NCBI GenBank assembly: GCA_949825045.1
Contig: OX463835.1
Span: 19,237,201-19,301,200, forward strand
Length of the DNA stretch: 64,000 nt
From: Argyresthia goedartella
Lineage: Eukaryota; Arthropoda; Insecta; Lepidoptera; Argyresthiidae
Direction of reading: 5' to 3'
This document shows, in pieces, positions 17,014 through 29,380 of the stretch (position 1 is its first letter; each line of letters starts with the position of its first letter). Position numbers and translations under genes: made by a program. The notes beneath the pieces are model-generated. The model saw only the letters and a program-made list of their open reading frames with translations. It was not told where the DNA came from and made no database searches.

Positions 17014-19730
17014 TTAACCCCATACAGTCCTGTCATTTAAGTAATCTTGAACATTGTAATATCCCTTTTTCGACAAAGTCGCTTTAACATGCTTTTTAAA
17101 TTGCTCAAATGGCAAATTCAAAATCTCCAGAGGTATCTTATTGTAGTAGAGAATGCACTGACCCTTGAAAGAATTGCTAACCTTCGCGAGTCTAAAACGG
17201 GGCGCACATAGTCTATGATTATTTCTTAGGTAAACATTACAGCTATCGCTAAGTTTGGAAAATGTTGTAAGGTTCTTGCGTACATACATTATATTTTCGA
17301 AAATAAATTGACTAGCTACTGTTAGTATGTCAATTTCTTTAAAAAGCTCTCTTAAGGAGTCTGTTCGTTTTAAATTATAAATTGCTCGAATAGCTCTTTT
17401 CTGTAAAATAAAAATAGTTTGAATATCCGCTGCTTTCCCCCACAACAAGATATATAGGACATCACACTATGAAAGTAACTAAAATATACTAGCCTAGATG
17501 TAGCCACATCCGTGCTTTGTCTGATGTTCCTAACAGCGTAAGCCGCAGAACTTAATTTACCAGCCAATTTATCTATGTGGGGTCCCCACTGCAATTTGCT
17601 ATCAATGGTTATTCCAAGAAACTTCGTATCATTTACTAATTCTAACGTGCTGTTGTCTAACACTAAACTGGTCTCAACTTGCCTGACATTTGGAAGTGAA
17701 AATTTGATACACTTGGTTTTACCAGCGTTTAACAATAAATTATTAACTGTGAACCAATTCAAGGTTAAAGACAATACACCATTAACATCATCAAATTCTC
17801 CTTTTTGTCTTTCAATTTTGAAGACCAGTGAAGTATCATCAGCAAACAACACTATGTCAGTTAATTTCTCCACCATGAAAGGCAGATCATTAATATATAC
17901 CAGGAATAAGAAAGGGCCTAATATGGAACCTTGTGGAACGCCCATTTTAACACCCGATCCATCAGATTTTATGCCGTTAACTTCTGCCTTTTGAATTCTA
18001 TTGCTTAGGTATGATCTTAGTAGATCCAACGCTTTATTTCTAACTCCGTAATGATTTAATTTAATTAATAGCGTATTATGATCAACACAATCAAACGCCT
18101 TCGACAGGTCGCAAAAAACTCCGATAGCATCCTGTCCGGCCTCCCATGCAGAATAAATATGAGATATAAGGGTAATACCTGCATCCGTAGTCGATTTACC
18201 CCTAGTGAAACCGTATTGTTTGGCATGGAGTTATTTTGTACGGTTGAAGTGTGAGAGCATTTGATTGAGTATAATCTTTTCAAATATTTTACTTAGTGTT
18301 GGAAGAACAGATATTGGTCTGAAATTTGAAGGATCACCCTTATCTCCCGACTTGAACAGAGGTATCAGTTTACTGTGTTTCATGAGGTCTGGGAAAGCCC
18401 CATCGTCAACACATTTATTGAATATATAAGCTAAGTGTGGGGCTATAACTAGAATTACTGAACCAATGACTTTGACTGATATACCCCACAGGTCTTCCGT
18501 ATTTTTTAAGTTAAGTAATTTAAACGTTTTGACAATGTCCTGGGGATATACATGATGAAATTTTAAATGTACATCACTGGCGCTAGTGTTATTTTTTAAT
18601 AAAGTCTCTGCTTCATATGGAGATGAATTTAGACGGTCTGTTGTGAGTAAGGGTACATTGGTGAAGAATGTTTCAAAAGCTCGAGCAACATCAGCGCTGG
18701 ATTTAACAACATCATCACCTATCTTTAGGCAGAAATCATTGTCCCTTGGTATAACTTTGCCAGTTTCGCGGTTTATTATTTGCCAAACTGTTTTCATTCT
18801 ATTATTTGAATTTTGAATTTTTCTATTAATGTGTAAAGTTTTTGCAGTTCTACAAACCAACTTGAAAGTTTGGGAATATTTTTTAACGTAGTCATGAAAT
18901 TTTCGATCAAAGTTATAGGTTTTTTGTTCATAAAGGTCATATAAGATAACTCTACTTTTACGAATTCCAAACGTTGCCCAGTCATTAAATTTAGATTTAC
19001 CGTTGTAGTCACTGACTTTCTTTAATTTAAAAACTTTATTGAATTCTGTCTGAATAATGCTGAAGAAGTCTGAGTAGATTTTGTTTGGGTTCTGTTCATC
19101 AAAATCCGGTACTGGCAAATTTATATCTAACTTTTTCATATACGTCTCTAGTCTATGGGATGTAATAGGCCTATAAAATGATAGATCAGTCCTATTTTTA
19201 CTGGCAATTGGAAATGAAACTGTTTGACCACTGTGATCGGAGGGTAAGCAGTTAATTACATTTTTACTTCTGAATGCACAGTCACAAAATACGTTATCTA
19301 AGCAAGTTTGGCTGGTAAGTGTAATTCTAGTCGGCTCTAGAAATATATGACATAAATTAAATGATTTGAACAGAGTTATTAATCGTTGTTTCAATGTTGT
19401 ATCTACAAGCAAATCTACATTAAAATCGCCACAAATAATTAACTTTTTTCTGTTATTACAAAGTATAATGAGGGCATCCTCCATAATTTTCTCGAACATT
19501 TCAAAATTGACATGGCCGTTTTCATCTCTCGGAGGTCTTTAGACACAAACAATAATATGGCTATCCAACTCAACACAGGATACCTCTATTTGTCTTTCTA
19601 CAGTAAGTGCAAGAATATCTTTCCGTTGTTTCACCTTAATATTATTTTTTACTAAGATTAAAGAACCACCTCTATCGGCAGTCTTTCTATTGTAACAACT
19701 GACAATTTTGTAATTATTTATGTCAAAAAA
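17014..19730 (-). pseudogene. LINE1 ORF2: endonuclease (part) and reverse transcriptase, CR1-group
   Basis: The EN part (19730 to about 19230) shows RGGSLILVKNN and CGDFNVDLL, followed by NVFCDCAF and LPSDHSG. RT motifs follow: FRPISVLPTLSKIFEK, VPQGSILGPFLF, and the catalytic LFADDTSLVF. The C-terminus reads RAIYNLKRTDSLRE and ends before 17014. Disabling changes include a stop in EN near 19541 (just before RPPRDENG), a frameshift around 18230, and one near 17450. The frame meets the LINE2 insertion at 19730. Confidence 0.8.
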
Positions 19731-21905
19731 TCAAAATCAAAAAATCAAAATCAAAAATCATTTATTTCCATAGGATGTTGTTACATCACTTAGATCCGTC
19801 ATTACATTTTTTTGGGTGAGTTCACTAACCCAATGGCGGAATCTGTGGAGAAGAGCTCACCGAAGAAACTCCACAGTCGTCGCATCTTTTGCGTTTCCTT
19901 TTTTAAATAAAATATTGTCAAATTACAAAATGAATGCTAATTATATATCGAAACAGCCTGTTACTCAAACAATCTATTCCCATGGACATCTGTCCTCTAA
20001 GTAGTCAGATATCCTGTAGTAACCTTTTTTTTACAATTTCTGTTTTATTATTATTTTAAACTTGTCTAAAGGTAAGTTTTTAATATCAGTAGGGACCTTA
20101 TTGTAATAGCGTATACAATTGCCTTTAAAAGAATTACTAATTTTATGTAGTCGGCTTACATAAGCAACCAACTTGTCTTTATTTCTAGTATTAAAATTGT
20201 GTATATCACTGTACTTCTGAAAATTAATTATATTTCTTTTTACATACACAAGATTGTCATAGATATATTGAGACACAAATGTCAGAATATTGATTTCTTT
20301 AAACTTTTCCCTCAGTGACACTCTAGGCCCTAATCTATAAATTGCACGAACAGCCCGTTTCTGCAGAATAAATATACTATTAGCATTCGCAGCGTGACCC
20401 CACAATAAAATACCATAGGTCATTAGACTATGAAAGTAACTAAAGTAGACTAGTCTAGCGGTGTCTACGTCGGTAAGAGCTCTAATTTTTTTAACTGCGA
20501 ACGCTGCCGAACTCAGTCTGTTCGACAATTTATTTATATGAGGATCCCATTGTAGTTTGGCGTCTAAAGTAATGCCCAAAAAGACAGTCGACTGCACAAG
20601 GTCCAATCTCTGTCCTTTTATAAATATGTCTGTAGTTACCGGGTTCACATTGGGTAACACGAATTTAATACATTTAGTTTTCTTTTCATTAAGTAATAAA
20701 TTGTTAACAGTAAACCAGTTCACTATACTAGAGATAGCATTGTTTACCTCGTCATAATTTGATTGCTGTCTTTTAACTTTAAATATCAAAGAAGTATCAT
20801 CGGCAAACAATACTAACCCATGTTTTGCTTTAACAAGGTAAGGTAAATCATTAATATATACTAAAAACAAGAAAGGACCAAGAATTGAACCTTGCGGTAC
20901 GCCCATACTTATTGAAGACCCAGGTGATCTTTTCCCATTAACATCGACCATCTGAACCCTATCTGTTAGATATGACTCCAGAAGGCCAAGTGCCTGATCT
21001 TTTACACCATAATGGCGTAACTTCCTGACAAGAGTGTCATGATGGACGCAATCAAAAGCCTTGGATAGATCGCAGAAGACACCTATTGCATCCATTGCGT
21101 CTTCCCAGGCATCAAAAATATTGTCGATTAGTTCAACACCAGCATCGGCTGTTGAACGACCCTTTGTGAAACCAAACTGAGCAATATGAATTAAATTATT
21201 GAGATAAAAATGACTTTGCAATTGATTAAGTATGAGTTTTTCAAATATTTTGCTAAGCGTTGGTAGTATCGATATGGGCCTAAAATTGGTGGGGTCTGAT
21301 GTACTACCAGCTTTGAATAAAGGTATAACTTTACTTAGTTTCATCAAGTCAGGAAACACACCACTATCTATACATTGATTAAATATACAACAAAGGTGAG
21401 GTGCAATACAATCTACAATGGAACTAATAATTTTTACTGATAGACCATGGGCGTCAGCTGTCTTTTTCATTTCCAGGGATTTAAACGCTTTTACAATGTC
21501 TTCATTATTTACGTGCCTAAATTTAAAATCTGTTTTACATTCCTCAAAGTTTTGTTTAAGTATAGATTCAGCAGCAGCGGGAGATGAATTTAAAGACTTG
21601 GTTGTTGAAACTGGAATGTCCGTAAAGAAATTTTCGAAAGCTTTTGCTACTTCTAGGTCTGTACTTAGCAATTGATTATCTATCTTAAGCTTGAAGTTAT
21701 TATGTGTAGCTTTGGCCTTTCCAGTCTCTCTGTTTATAATTTGCCAAGTCGTTTTCATTACATTGCTACTAGATTCAATTTTGTTTTTAATGAAATTAGA
21801 TTTAGCTACGGCACAAACGCGTTTAAACATTTTTGAATAACTACGAACATAATCTAGAAAGGCCGTATTTTTGTTATATGATTTCTCTTCATAGAGTTCA
21901 TTCAT
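19731..21905 (-). mobile_element. LINE2: 5'-truncated CR1-group LINE inserted in LINE1 endonuclease
   Basis: Its 3' end is a GATTTT-type repeat (19731-19767). Its 5' end lies in the EN-RT linker near 21905, and it holds one long RT frame. Insertion split LINE1 between TCTTTT and GACATA, with only a short T-run shared at the junctions, so no clear target duplication. Between 19768 and 20030 is its 3'UTR, with no credible coding. Confidence 0.78.
20031..21905 (-). CDS. LINE2 reverse transcriptase (endonuclease missing)
   Basis: 624 codons, uninterrupted. RT landmarks: FRPISILPTLSKIFEK, FTKGRSTADAG, VFCDLSKAFDCV, MGVPQGSILGPF, the catalytic LVLFADDTSLIF, and FLGITLDAKLQW. The C-terminal region has GILLWGHAANANSIF and RAIYRLG. 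The open frame indicates a younger insertion than LINE1. Without EN it is a dead-on-arrival copy. Clade CR1/Daphne-like is inferred from motif wording. Confidence 0.8.
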   Translation of the reverse strand: MNELYEEKSYNKNTAFLDYVRSYSKMFKRVCAVAKSNFIKNKIESSSNVMKTTWQIINRETGKAKATHNNFKLKIDNQLLSTDLEVAKAFENFFTDIPVSTTKSLNSSPAAAESILKQNFEECKTDFKFRHVNNEDIVKAFKSLEMKKTADAHGLSVKIISSIVDCIAPHLCCIFNQCIDSGVFPDLMKLSKVIPLFKAGSTSDPTNFRPISILPTLSKIFEKLILNQLQSHFYLNNLIHIAQFGFTKGRSTADAGVELIDNIFDAWEDAMDAIGVFCDLSKAFDCVHHDTLVRKLRHYGVKDQALGLLESYLTDRVQMVDVNGKRSPGSSISMGVPQGSILGPFLFLVYINDLPYLVKAKHGLVLFADDTSLIFKVKRQQSNYDEVNNAISSIVNWFTVNNLLLNEKKTKCIKFVLPNVNPVTTDIFIKGQRLDLVQSTVFLGITLDAKLQWDPHINKLSNRLSSAAFAVKKIRALTDVDTARLVYFSYFHSLMTYGILLWGHAANANSIFILQKRAVRAIYRLGPRVSLREKFKEINILTFVSQYIYDNLVYVKRNIINFQKYSDIHNFNTRNKDKLVAYVSRLHKISNSFKGNCIRYYNKVPTDIKNLPLDKFKIIIKQKL

Positions 21906-22140
21906 TCATTAAAAGACATCATATTTTCCTTTAACCAGTGTTCTGTAATACAAATAACATCGGTGTCTGAATGATTAAGAAATAATTCTAATACAAGTTC
22001 TTTGCCAGGTAGCCCCTGCATGTTTTGATGGGAAATATTTAAGTGGGGCTTACCCTTTGTCCTAGTATTTTTCATTTGATTGCCAGAAAACCCCTGCTTA
22101 TTTTGTAAAATTTTCTTATGTTTTGAGGGGTCCTCTTTTG
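21906..22140 (-). pseudogene. LINE1 endonuclease start
   Basis: On - this reads an apurinic-endonuclease N-terminus: HQNMQGLPGKELVLELF, then VICITEHWLKE. It stops abruptly at the LINE2 boundary and continues in the LINE1 sequence at 19730. The strand and order show that ORF1 at 22150-24232 and ORF2 at 17014-19730 are one element. Confidence 0.75.
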
Positions 22141-22149
22141 TCGAACTAT

Positions 22150-24232
22150 CTAGTTTAAAACACTACTATTAGTACTAATACTAACTAAAACTGAAGGCGA
22201 CTGCGTTATAGTATTTACAACTGTGTCGCATATATTATACGCTAACAATGTAGCTACTCGTTTTTTTGTTTTATGAGACAGGTACATAGTATCCTGAGTC
22301 AAAGTAAAGTTATGAATAAAATTATTCATGTCGAAATATAAAATAGCATCACTATGATGACACGTTATATTGTATAGATGCATGTTCATTCTATGTACAC
22401 TTTTATTTTGTTTCCCCGATAAATTAGAACAATAAGGAAAGTTACATAGAATAAACTTGCACTTCGTCTTATTATATAAATTGAGCAGTACCTCTATACC
22501 GGTATCTAATGCACTCCGACTAATGTTTGAGTGGTTTCCTACCATAATAACAATGGTAGTATTTTCATCAAAATTCCCTACAGCTACCTTTTTTATAATA
22601 TCCTCAAAGGACAATTAGGACAACAATTATTTGTCACTTGTTGCTTAAGGCCATAATGCAAAAACATACCAAAATCTACACCTATCTTATCTGAACTACA
22701 GTTCTTTTGTTTGCTATTGTTCTTCTCGGAGCACGATTTGAGGTGAGTGGCGGGACACTCGTGTTGGAGTGCGGTGCGATGCACGTGCCAGCGGGCGGCG
22801 CGGCAGTCGCGGTAGCGAGCGGTGCAACGCGTGTAACGGCGAGCGGCGCGGCCCTCGCGGCAGCGTGCAGCATGACACACGACTCAGCAGGCAGCGCGAC
22901 ACGCGCGTCACTTAACGGCGCGGCGCTCGCGCTGATGAGCTGTGAGGTGCCTCCTCGACGACGACGGTGACGCTGTTTCTTGGTCGGGACAGCAGTGGGC
23001 GTTGCAACACTCACGTTGAGGGGGGTCAAGACCAGAGTTTGTGATGTGGGCTCATCCTTCTTGCTGGTGTCATCCTCCTTGCTGGTCTCATCCTCCTCGT
23101 CCTCAATTAGAATGCCTACCAATTCCGCGTTCTGGCGTTGTAGTTGTAGCAGCTCAGATGTTGCAGCTCTGAGTTCGACTAGCTCACTCTGTTCTTTGGC
23201 ATAACATTGGAGTGCGTTTGACAGGAGGTCACGTAGATGCTGGATTTCTATTCGGGCATCTTGGAGCTCTGACTGTAAACCTACATTTTCAGCCTCCAAC
23301 TCCACCGGTGGTGTGTTACCTGTGTCAGATGTGATGATGGTGACCTCTCTGGCGGTAATCTCGAAGGGAGCGGTGTTAGGCTCGACCTCAGATACCGGGC
23401 AGTTCTTGTGAAGGCATTGTTGTGATTGTTGCGAAAGCTCGTGTACTCTCTGTAAATTTGTGTTGCTGTCTGCTATTATTTTATCTAGTTCTATTATTTG
23501 TTCTGCTTCTGATTGTGAGTAAGCAGTAGCCATATTTTGCATTTCAATCTCGAGTTGCGATATTTTCAGCTCTAAATCAGTGACTATTTTCTGATACTCT
23601 TCAGTTCTTTCCTGTAGCAATCTTGAAAATCCTGATTTTTTATTATTTTCCGGTGTCTGGCAACTGTTAAGCTTCTGTAGCCGGTTCCGGGTCTGGACAA
23701 TAGCTTAACTTATTTTTCTGGATTTTTTAAAGTATTTTCTTGTTTTTAACAGCGGTGTAGTTTTCTTATTAGTACTTGTTAAGTCATTTATTATTGGTTT
23801 TGGCTGCTGTGTTGGAGTCAAATGAATTTGCCCGACCAACTCATGGTACAGAGAGATATTTTTTTCTGTGTCTTCCTCAGCCTTTTGGTCTATCAGCTGT
23901 TGTATACTTTGATTTGCTTCTTGTAACTGTTGTTCAAGCGATGATATTCTCTGAAGGCTCAACTCGTGAGTATGGTAGCACTCGTCAAGTGAGTCTAACA
24001 GATTTCTAAACTGGTCTCTTTCCGCACAGGCATCGACCCAATCACTATGCAGCTGGCTTAACTGGCTTTTAAGATTCTTATTTGAGATAAGAATTTTCTC
24101 AATCTCAAGTTCACTGTCAGCTCTCTCTTGTTCATATTTAGCATTTAGTTCTCTTGAGGCCAAAAGATCTTGAAGAGCGTTGTGAAGCTGCAGTGCGAAC
24201 TCAGCTCTGCGCGTTGTCATCTTGGACACCAT
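22150..24232 (-). pseudogene. LINE1 ORF1: coiled coil plus SGNH/esterase-like domain, frameshifted
   Basis: Three frames form one gene. 23705-24232 starts MVSKMTTRRAEF and is a long coiled coil ending near LHLTPTQQ. 22682-23620 continues a glutamate/glutamine-rich coiled coil and then a basic RHRRRRGG patch and an alanine/proline-rich part. 22150-22614 contains an SGNH-like block with VGNHSNIS and ILYFDMNNFIH. A coiled coil with an esterase domain is typical of some CR1-group ORF1 proteins. The start is shared in pattern with the ORF1 at 63155. Frame breaks near 23700 and 22650 disable it. Confidence 0.68.
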
Positions 24233-25140
24233 GCTGGAACCGAGAGACAGGGTAATACAATATAGTTCTAATAAAGAGAGGCGATTTGTGTATGTGCTGT
24301 GTGTTTATATTGTTTTAGTACCGGCAACCAATTCATGTGAAAAATAATTTACCTAATAACTACACAAAAACTTTAATGTATATATTTATTATAAAATAAT
24401 AATCAGTCAGTCTAGGTAGAATTTAATAAATGGACTTTATTCTTAATATATACTAAGTAGTTTATTGTTATTCTATTACCTAACTAAATCAAAGTGGTGT
24501 TATTAAATTTAGGTACTTATTTATTCTTATCAGTACACTATTCAATTTTTATTCTAATTAGTCTTAATGTTGCTATTTTTATACTACCTATGTTGTGTAT
24601 GATGACCTCAGAAGGGATAGTGAAACTTTGAAACCAGGTGATTAAGTTCTGCAGTGATAGTTTACAACAATTCTGCTAGCCTTGTAGGTGTGACAGCTGA
24701 TATATATTTATTTAAACAGGTGTGTACAAGTTCAGAGAACTGTAGAACCATAGAACTACCTCAGGCTCCGCGCATCTACTTTACACAATTTACATTGACA
24801 CTAGGTTGGTCGGTATTCAATTTGCATTGTACTACACTGATTTTGAGGTATTTGTGATATGGAATGCGCGTGGTTCTGGTTAGTTCTGTCAAAAATATGT
24901 GTTGAGCGTGATTAGATTATGAAACAAAAATACTCAGCTGGTAAATTCCTTTGTGTTATTCAAATTCACATTCGAGTAGGTAACGGCTCGGTGGATGATG
25001 CAATCTTGAGAAAACTGGCCGCAAACACTTGTCCCCCTTTTATAAACACTAACAATGATTCTTACGTAGTAAATTATATACTCTTTGGATAATGTTGCAC
25101 TATATATATGGCCTAAATACAAATAAAATTACAATCATAC
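24233..25140. other. Unassigned AT-rich stretch between LINE1 5' end and hAT exon
   Basis: It holds no credible ORF. It probably combines the LINE1 5'UTR with a hAT intron, since a polypyrimidine-poor but usable acceptor CATACAG ends at 25140 immediately before hAT coding resumes. The LINE1 boundary cannot be placed. Confidence 0.5.
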
Positions 25141-25826
25141 AGTTACCACTACTGAGTCCAAATCAGGCTTTATCCCAAAAAACAAGGGAACAAACGACCA
25201 GTTTATTGCCATTGGCTATACATTTGAGTCGCTGCGAATACGAATGGCGAAGATTACCGATTATTAAACATACTCTTCCAACCGAAATATTAACTTCTCA
25301 AGAAGCTGACCACTTTTTAAAGACTCTTAATCACGTATAAATGTGTTTATTGACATCTTCTTTTAGCAGTTATTACGATTTGGTATCTCACATTTTTAAT
25401 AAACTATGAGATACCAAATCTAAAGATTTAATATTTCTCTCTACAGATTGCGCAACACAAAGATGAAATTGGAGAACGACTGTTCACACATCTTCCGGAT
25501 TTTGCGCTCACAGTTTTGTCCATTCCTATTTCCAATGCTGATTGTGAGAGGAAATTCTCAAAAATAAATAATATAAAAACCGACAAGCGAAATCGTTTAA
25601 TAACGTCAACTGTAAATGGAGTTCTCTTGGCAGATCAAGCTGTTAGAAAAAATGAGGGCTGCTGCAAAAATTTCAGTTTCTCAAAGCATGTTATCACAAA
25701 TGACTACCAAACAAATTTACAACTTCCCAAAAGCGGAGTTCGGAGATTCTAGAGACGATGCTGAGGATGTGTTTTCCTTCGAATGATTTATTTATGGTTT
25801 GATGATTTGTATACGGCACACTTACC

Positions 25827-25954
25827 GGAAAATAACTTGGCCAGAATAAATGAATTAAATGAGATTAAAATAATTAAATGTCTGCAACGATGAGACTATT
25901 TTTAAAACATTGTTTAGATTAATTCATTCACTCATTCTGGCCAAGATATTTTCC
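25827..25954. repeat. Short inverted repeat downstream of the hAT gene
   Basis: 25827-25858 pairs with 25919-25954 (core GGCCAGAAT / ATTCTGGCC) with a few mismatches and a 60-nt loop. It may be a small MITE or a subterminal structure of the hAT element. From 25955 to about 26240 I see no gene. Confidence 0.5.
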
Positions 25955-26239
25955 AGCAACTGTACCTTTCCGCTGATACTTTCTTCGACTTTATAAAAAA
26001 AACTGCCTGCCATATGTGTTTTAGTCTTAAATTTGTAAATTCTCATGTCGCTGTATGACCAAACAATAGAACATCAATAAAATATATATGAATTGAGATA
26101 GAAAAAGTAATGTAGAAGTTAAAACAAAAAAACACCGCTTTTTTTTTTTAAATCCGCTTTTTTGTAGCACGCCTACCGCATTTTCAACTTTCCCATCTGG
26201 CAACACTGATCAGCTCATTTCCGCAGCACTGTACACAAG

Positions 26240-29193
26240 AATAACAATGCTGTTATTAAGGGTGACGGTCTTGAGAAGATATCTAGTGCTTTCCGCAGTC
26301 GAATCGCGTCGTACAGACTAGGCAAGGCGGACTCGGCGGACAGCGGCGCGGGCTCTAATGCTTGCCCTCCGAACATCTATCTGCGCTCGCTGCGGTCACG
26401 CGTACGTGATCTGATAGAGGCGCGGGTCGGCTCCTTTAACAGCGTTAAGGTAAATTTGAACTGTTTGAGTTCTCGTTACCTAAGGATGATGAGTGGGAGA
26501 TTAAATCGTTCGCCACGCCTAATATAGTCATTCACAAATATTATGATTTTGAAGATATTTACAAAAGCGCTATAAATGTAATTGTTGCAAAAATCGATGA
26601 ATTTCAGGAGAGAGACAGTGGTTGGAGTTTTGTAGCAAATTCGTATCTGGAAGTCAACATCAACAAATATAATCCGCTGAGAGGTTCAGGGTTTATCGAT
26701 CTTCCTAGACCTATTAAATTAAAACGGCCTTGTGTCAATATTCAGAACACAGGTAACTTTTGTTTTCTATGGTGCATAATGGCAGCTTTATTTCCTGCAC
26801 AACAAAATTCACACCGAACGAGTTCATATCCTCATTTCGATACTGTGCTGAACACAAAAAACATGACGTTTCCGGCAGGCTTCAGGGATGTAAAGATCTT
26901 TGAAAAGAATAACGATAACATACGTATTAATATTTATGGTCTCAGTGAAAAGTCTGTTATTATAGGACCTTTATACAAATCTGTTCACAAGGGGCGGAAG
27001 CATCGTATAAATTTATTGTTTTTGGAATCGGGTGCGCTAACACATTATTGTCTTATTAAGGATTTGAGTAGACTGGTAAGATCTCAGATAACTAAACATG
27101 ATGCTAGAATATTTTTTTGTGATGATTGCTTGTTATTTTTTTCTAATGATAAAAAGCGTAATGAGCATGTGTGCAGTATTGTTAAAACGTCATTGCCTGA
27201 TAAAGGGACGTTGATACAGTTCAAAAATTTCGAACGCATGCATGATATGCCATTTGTCATTTACGCAGATTTTGAGTCTATGTTACAACCCTGTTCGGAG
27301 AAAAACTCAAATTTTACGGAAACGATTCAAAAACACATTCCAGTAGCGTTCGGATATTATATTGTTTGCTCCTACGATGCATCTTTAAATCGATATCGAT
27401 CATACCGAGGTCCGGTCTGTGTTCAACAGTTTTTAAAAATTTTGGGCGATGACGTTGAAACGATAAGTAAAATACTAAACGATCCAATCGACATGTTACC
27501 TTACTGAAAATGAGCTCAAAAGCTTTTTAGAGTCAAAATATTGTTACCTCTGTAATAAGTTAATGTTTGAAGGAAAGGTAAGAGATCATTGTCATTTGAC
27601 TGGACGCTACCGCGGGGCAGCACATGATTATTGTAACCTTCGATTTAAGCTCCCTAAATCATTTGTCCCAATTTTTTTCCACAATCTGTCAGGCTATGAC
27701 TGTCATTTGTTTATACGAGAGCTAGGTGAAATGCACGGAAACATAAATGTTATCGCAAAAACAAAAGAAAATTATGTGTCTTTTACAAAGTTCTTTCCTG
27801 TTAACAATAATGACTATATGGCTGTTCGTCTTGTCGACTCATTCGCATTTTTAGGTACTAGTTTAGAAAAAGTTGCAGAAAATTTAGCAATTGAAGATTT
27901 TATTCACCTCTCTCGTTGCTACCCCGATAAATAGCAATTCGACTTATTAAGACGTAAATTTATTTATCCTTACGAGTACATGAATAAGTGGAAACGTTAT
28001 GATGAAAATAAATTACCGCCGCGTGAGTGTTTCTACAGCAGTTTAACTTATCAGGTTATTTCAGAGTCAGATTATGCTCACGCACATTGTGTGTGGCGAC
28101 TGTTCCATTTGTCAAACCTTGGTCAATATACCGATCTATACTTACAATCAGATGTAATGCTGTTGACGGATATTTTTGAGAGTTTTAGAAAGATGTGTAA
28201 AAATAATGATAGGTTAGACCCAGCCTTTTACATAACGGCTCCCAACTTAAGCTAAGCTAAGCGGAGGTATTTGTTTATGTTCTACTCGCTATGCCAATGC
28301 TAATAATAAGTACCTCTCGAACTACAATCCCTCGGATTCTGATAATTACTTACTGTATATAGATTGTAATAATTTGTACGGATTTGCTATGTGTAGTTAT
28401 TTACCGCACTCTGATTTTGAATTGATTGAAAATCCTGTGTTTCATTCAAGTTTCTGACATTCTCTGTTTACAAGACAATTCAGATGTAGGTTACATTTTT
28501 GATGTCGATCTAAAATATCCCGAATCTCTGCATGAATATCATAACGATTTACCTTTCTTCCCACAAAAATTTGTACCGCCTGGATCGAAAACGAGTAAAC
28601 TGATACCGAATTTGTATGATAAATATAATTATGTCATACACTATATTCATATTTGAAACAATATATTGATTTAAATACGGAATTGAGGCAAAAAGCTAAA
28701 TCACAATTTGAACAAGACTTTTTTAAATTATTAAATAACAGCATTTTTGGTAAAACCCTAGAAGATACGGAAAAAAGGTTAAATGTTAAATTAGTAAATC
28801 AGTGGTCTGATAAAAATAACAAAACGAAAAAACATTTAGGCGCAGAGCAACTAATAGCTCGACCTAATTGCCATAGCTCAACTATTTTTACTGAAAATTT
28901 TGTAGCGGTCCAGATGAATCCTGAAAAAATTTACTCTCGATAAACCGATTTACATTGGTTTTTCTGGTTTGGAAATATCTAAGAGTCATATGTACGACTT
29001 TCACTATTCTGTTATGAAACCTTTTTATGGCCCTTATATAAAAATGTGTTATACAGACACTGACAGTTTTCTGTATTCCATAACAACGAAAGATGTCGTA
29101 CAAAGACATAAAATACAATTTCCCTCAATACTTCGACACTAGCAACTACGCGGGTAATAATATGTACGGTATAAGAAGGCATAATAAAAAAGT
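26240..29193 (+). pseudogene. DNA polymerase B of Maverick 2, 5' and middle part
   Basis: The N-terminal region is typical of Maverick PolB (SAFRSRIASYRLG; ERDSGWSF; INKYNPLRGSGFI; NTGNFCFLWCIMAAL). Exonuclease motifs follow: VIYADFESML, then the zinc-type DHCHLTGRYRGAAH, FHNLSGYDCHLF, and YLQSDVMLL. Polymerase motifs: IDCNNLYGFAM, NSIFGKT, and CYTDTDSFLYSI. Several frameshifts and stops are present, near 26460, 27505, 27932, 28255, 28455, 28655, 28940 and 29130. The coding sequence is cut at 29197 by the Sola-like transposon and resumes at 33264. Confidence 0.82.
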
Positions 29194-29380
29194 GCCTGGG
29201 TCATTGTCATAACCCTAAAAAAAAGTGTTACAGCTTGTTTAAAAGTGAAAACATAAATTACAGAATAAAAACTATGTTAATCTTGAAGTTAATGTATTCC
29301 AAATCTCTATAACGTATTCGTTATTAAAACCATAATAATAATAAAACGATATTTACAGAACAATTTCAACCTAAAAGTCC

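Larger units (their letters stand above)
11321..24232 (-). mobile_element. LINE1: CR1-group non-LTR retrotransposon, split by BEL and LINE2
   Basis: A LINE on - with its 3' end in the hAT exon at 11321, where a GAGTTT hexamer repeat forms its tail (11321-11345). The 3'UTR is cut by the BEL element. ORF2 (RT and most of EN) is at 17014-19730, LINE2 interrupts EN, the EN start resumes at 21906-22140, and ORF1 is at 22150-24232. Re-joining across LINE2 gives continuous EN coding: TCT TTT before the insert and GAC ATA after it. The clade (CR1/L2/Daphne-like) is judged from RT motifs and ORF1 architecture only. The exact 5' end is unresolved. Confidence 0.72.
9869..25752 (+). pseudogene. hAT-superfamily transposase pseudogene with introns, split by LINE1
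   Basis: Coding blocks in order: 9869-10432 (end of a BED-type finger, DIQRHALTAKH; then ILTDESTDI, the first catalytic region), 10433-11219 (GFGSDGCNVM; SRTRWLSL; YMKSDYV), 11300-11320 (reads YDFGDPV), 25141-25334 (LLSPNQALSQ), and 25447-25752 (the hAT dimerisation motif LSIPISNADCERKFS). Introns 11220-11299 and 25335-25446 have GT/AG ends and join the reading frame. The third exon is broken at 11320 by LINE1, and 24233-25140 probably includes a further intron ending CATACAG at 25140. Frameshifts near 10430 (A-run) and 10975 disable it. The exon carrying the N-terminal half of the finger was not found. Confidence 0.72.

Noticed and set aside
22682..22970. Ala/Arg/Cys-rich frames on both strands
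   Set aside because: This is a GC-rich low-complexity part of LINE1 ORF1; the + strand frame and the alternative - frames lack motifs.
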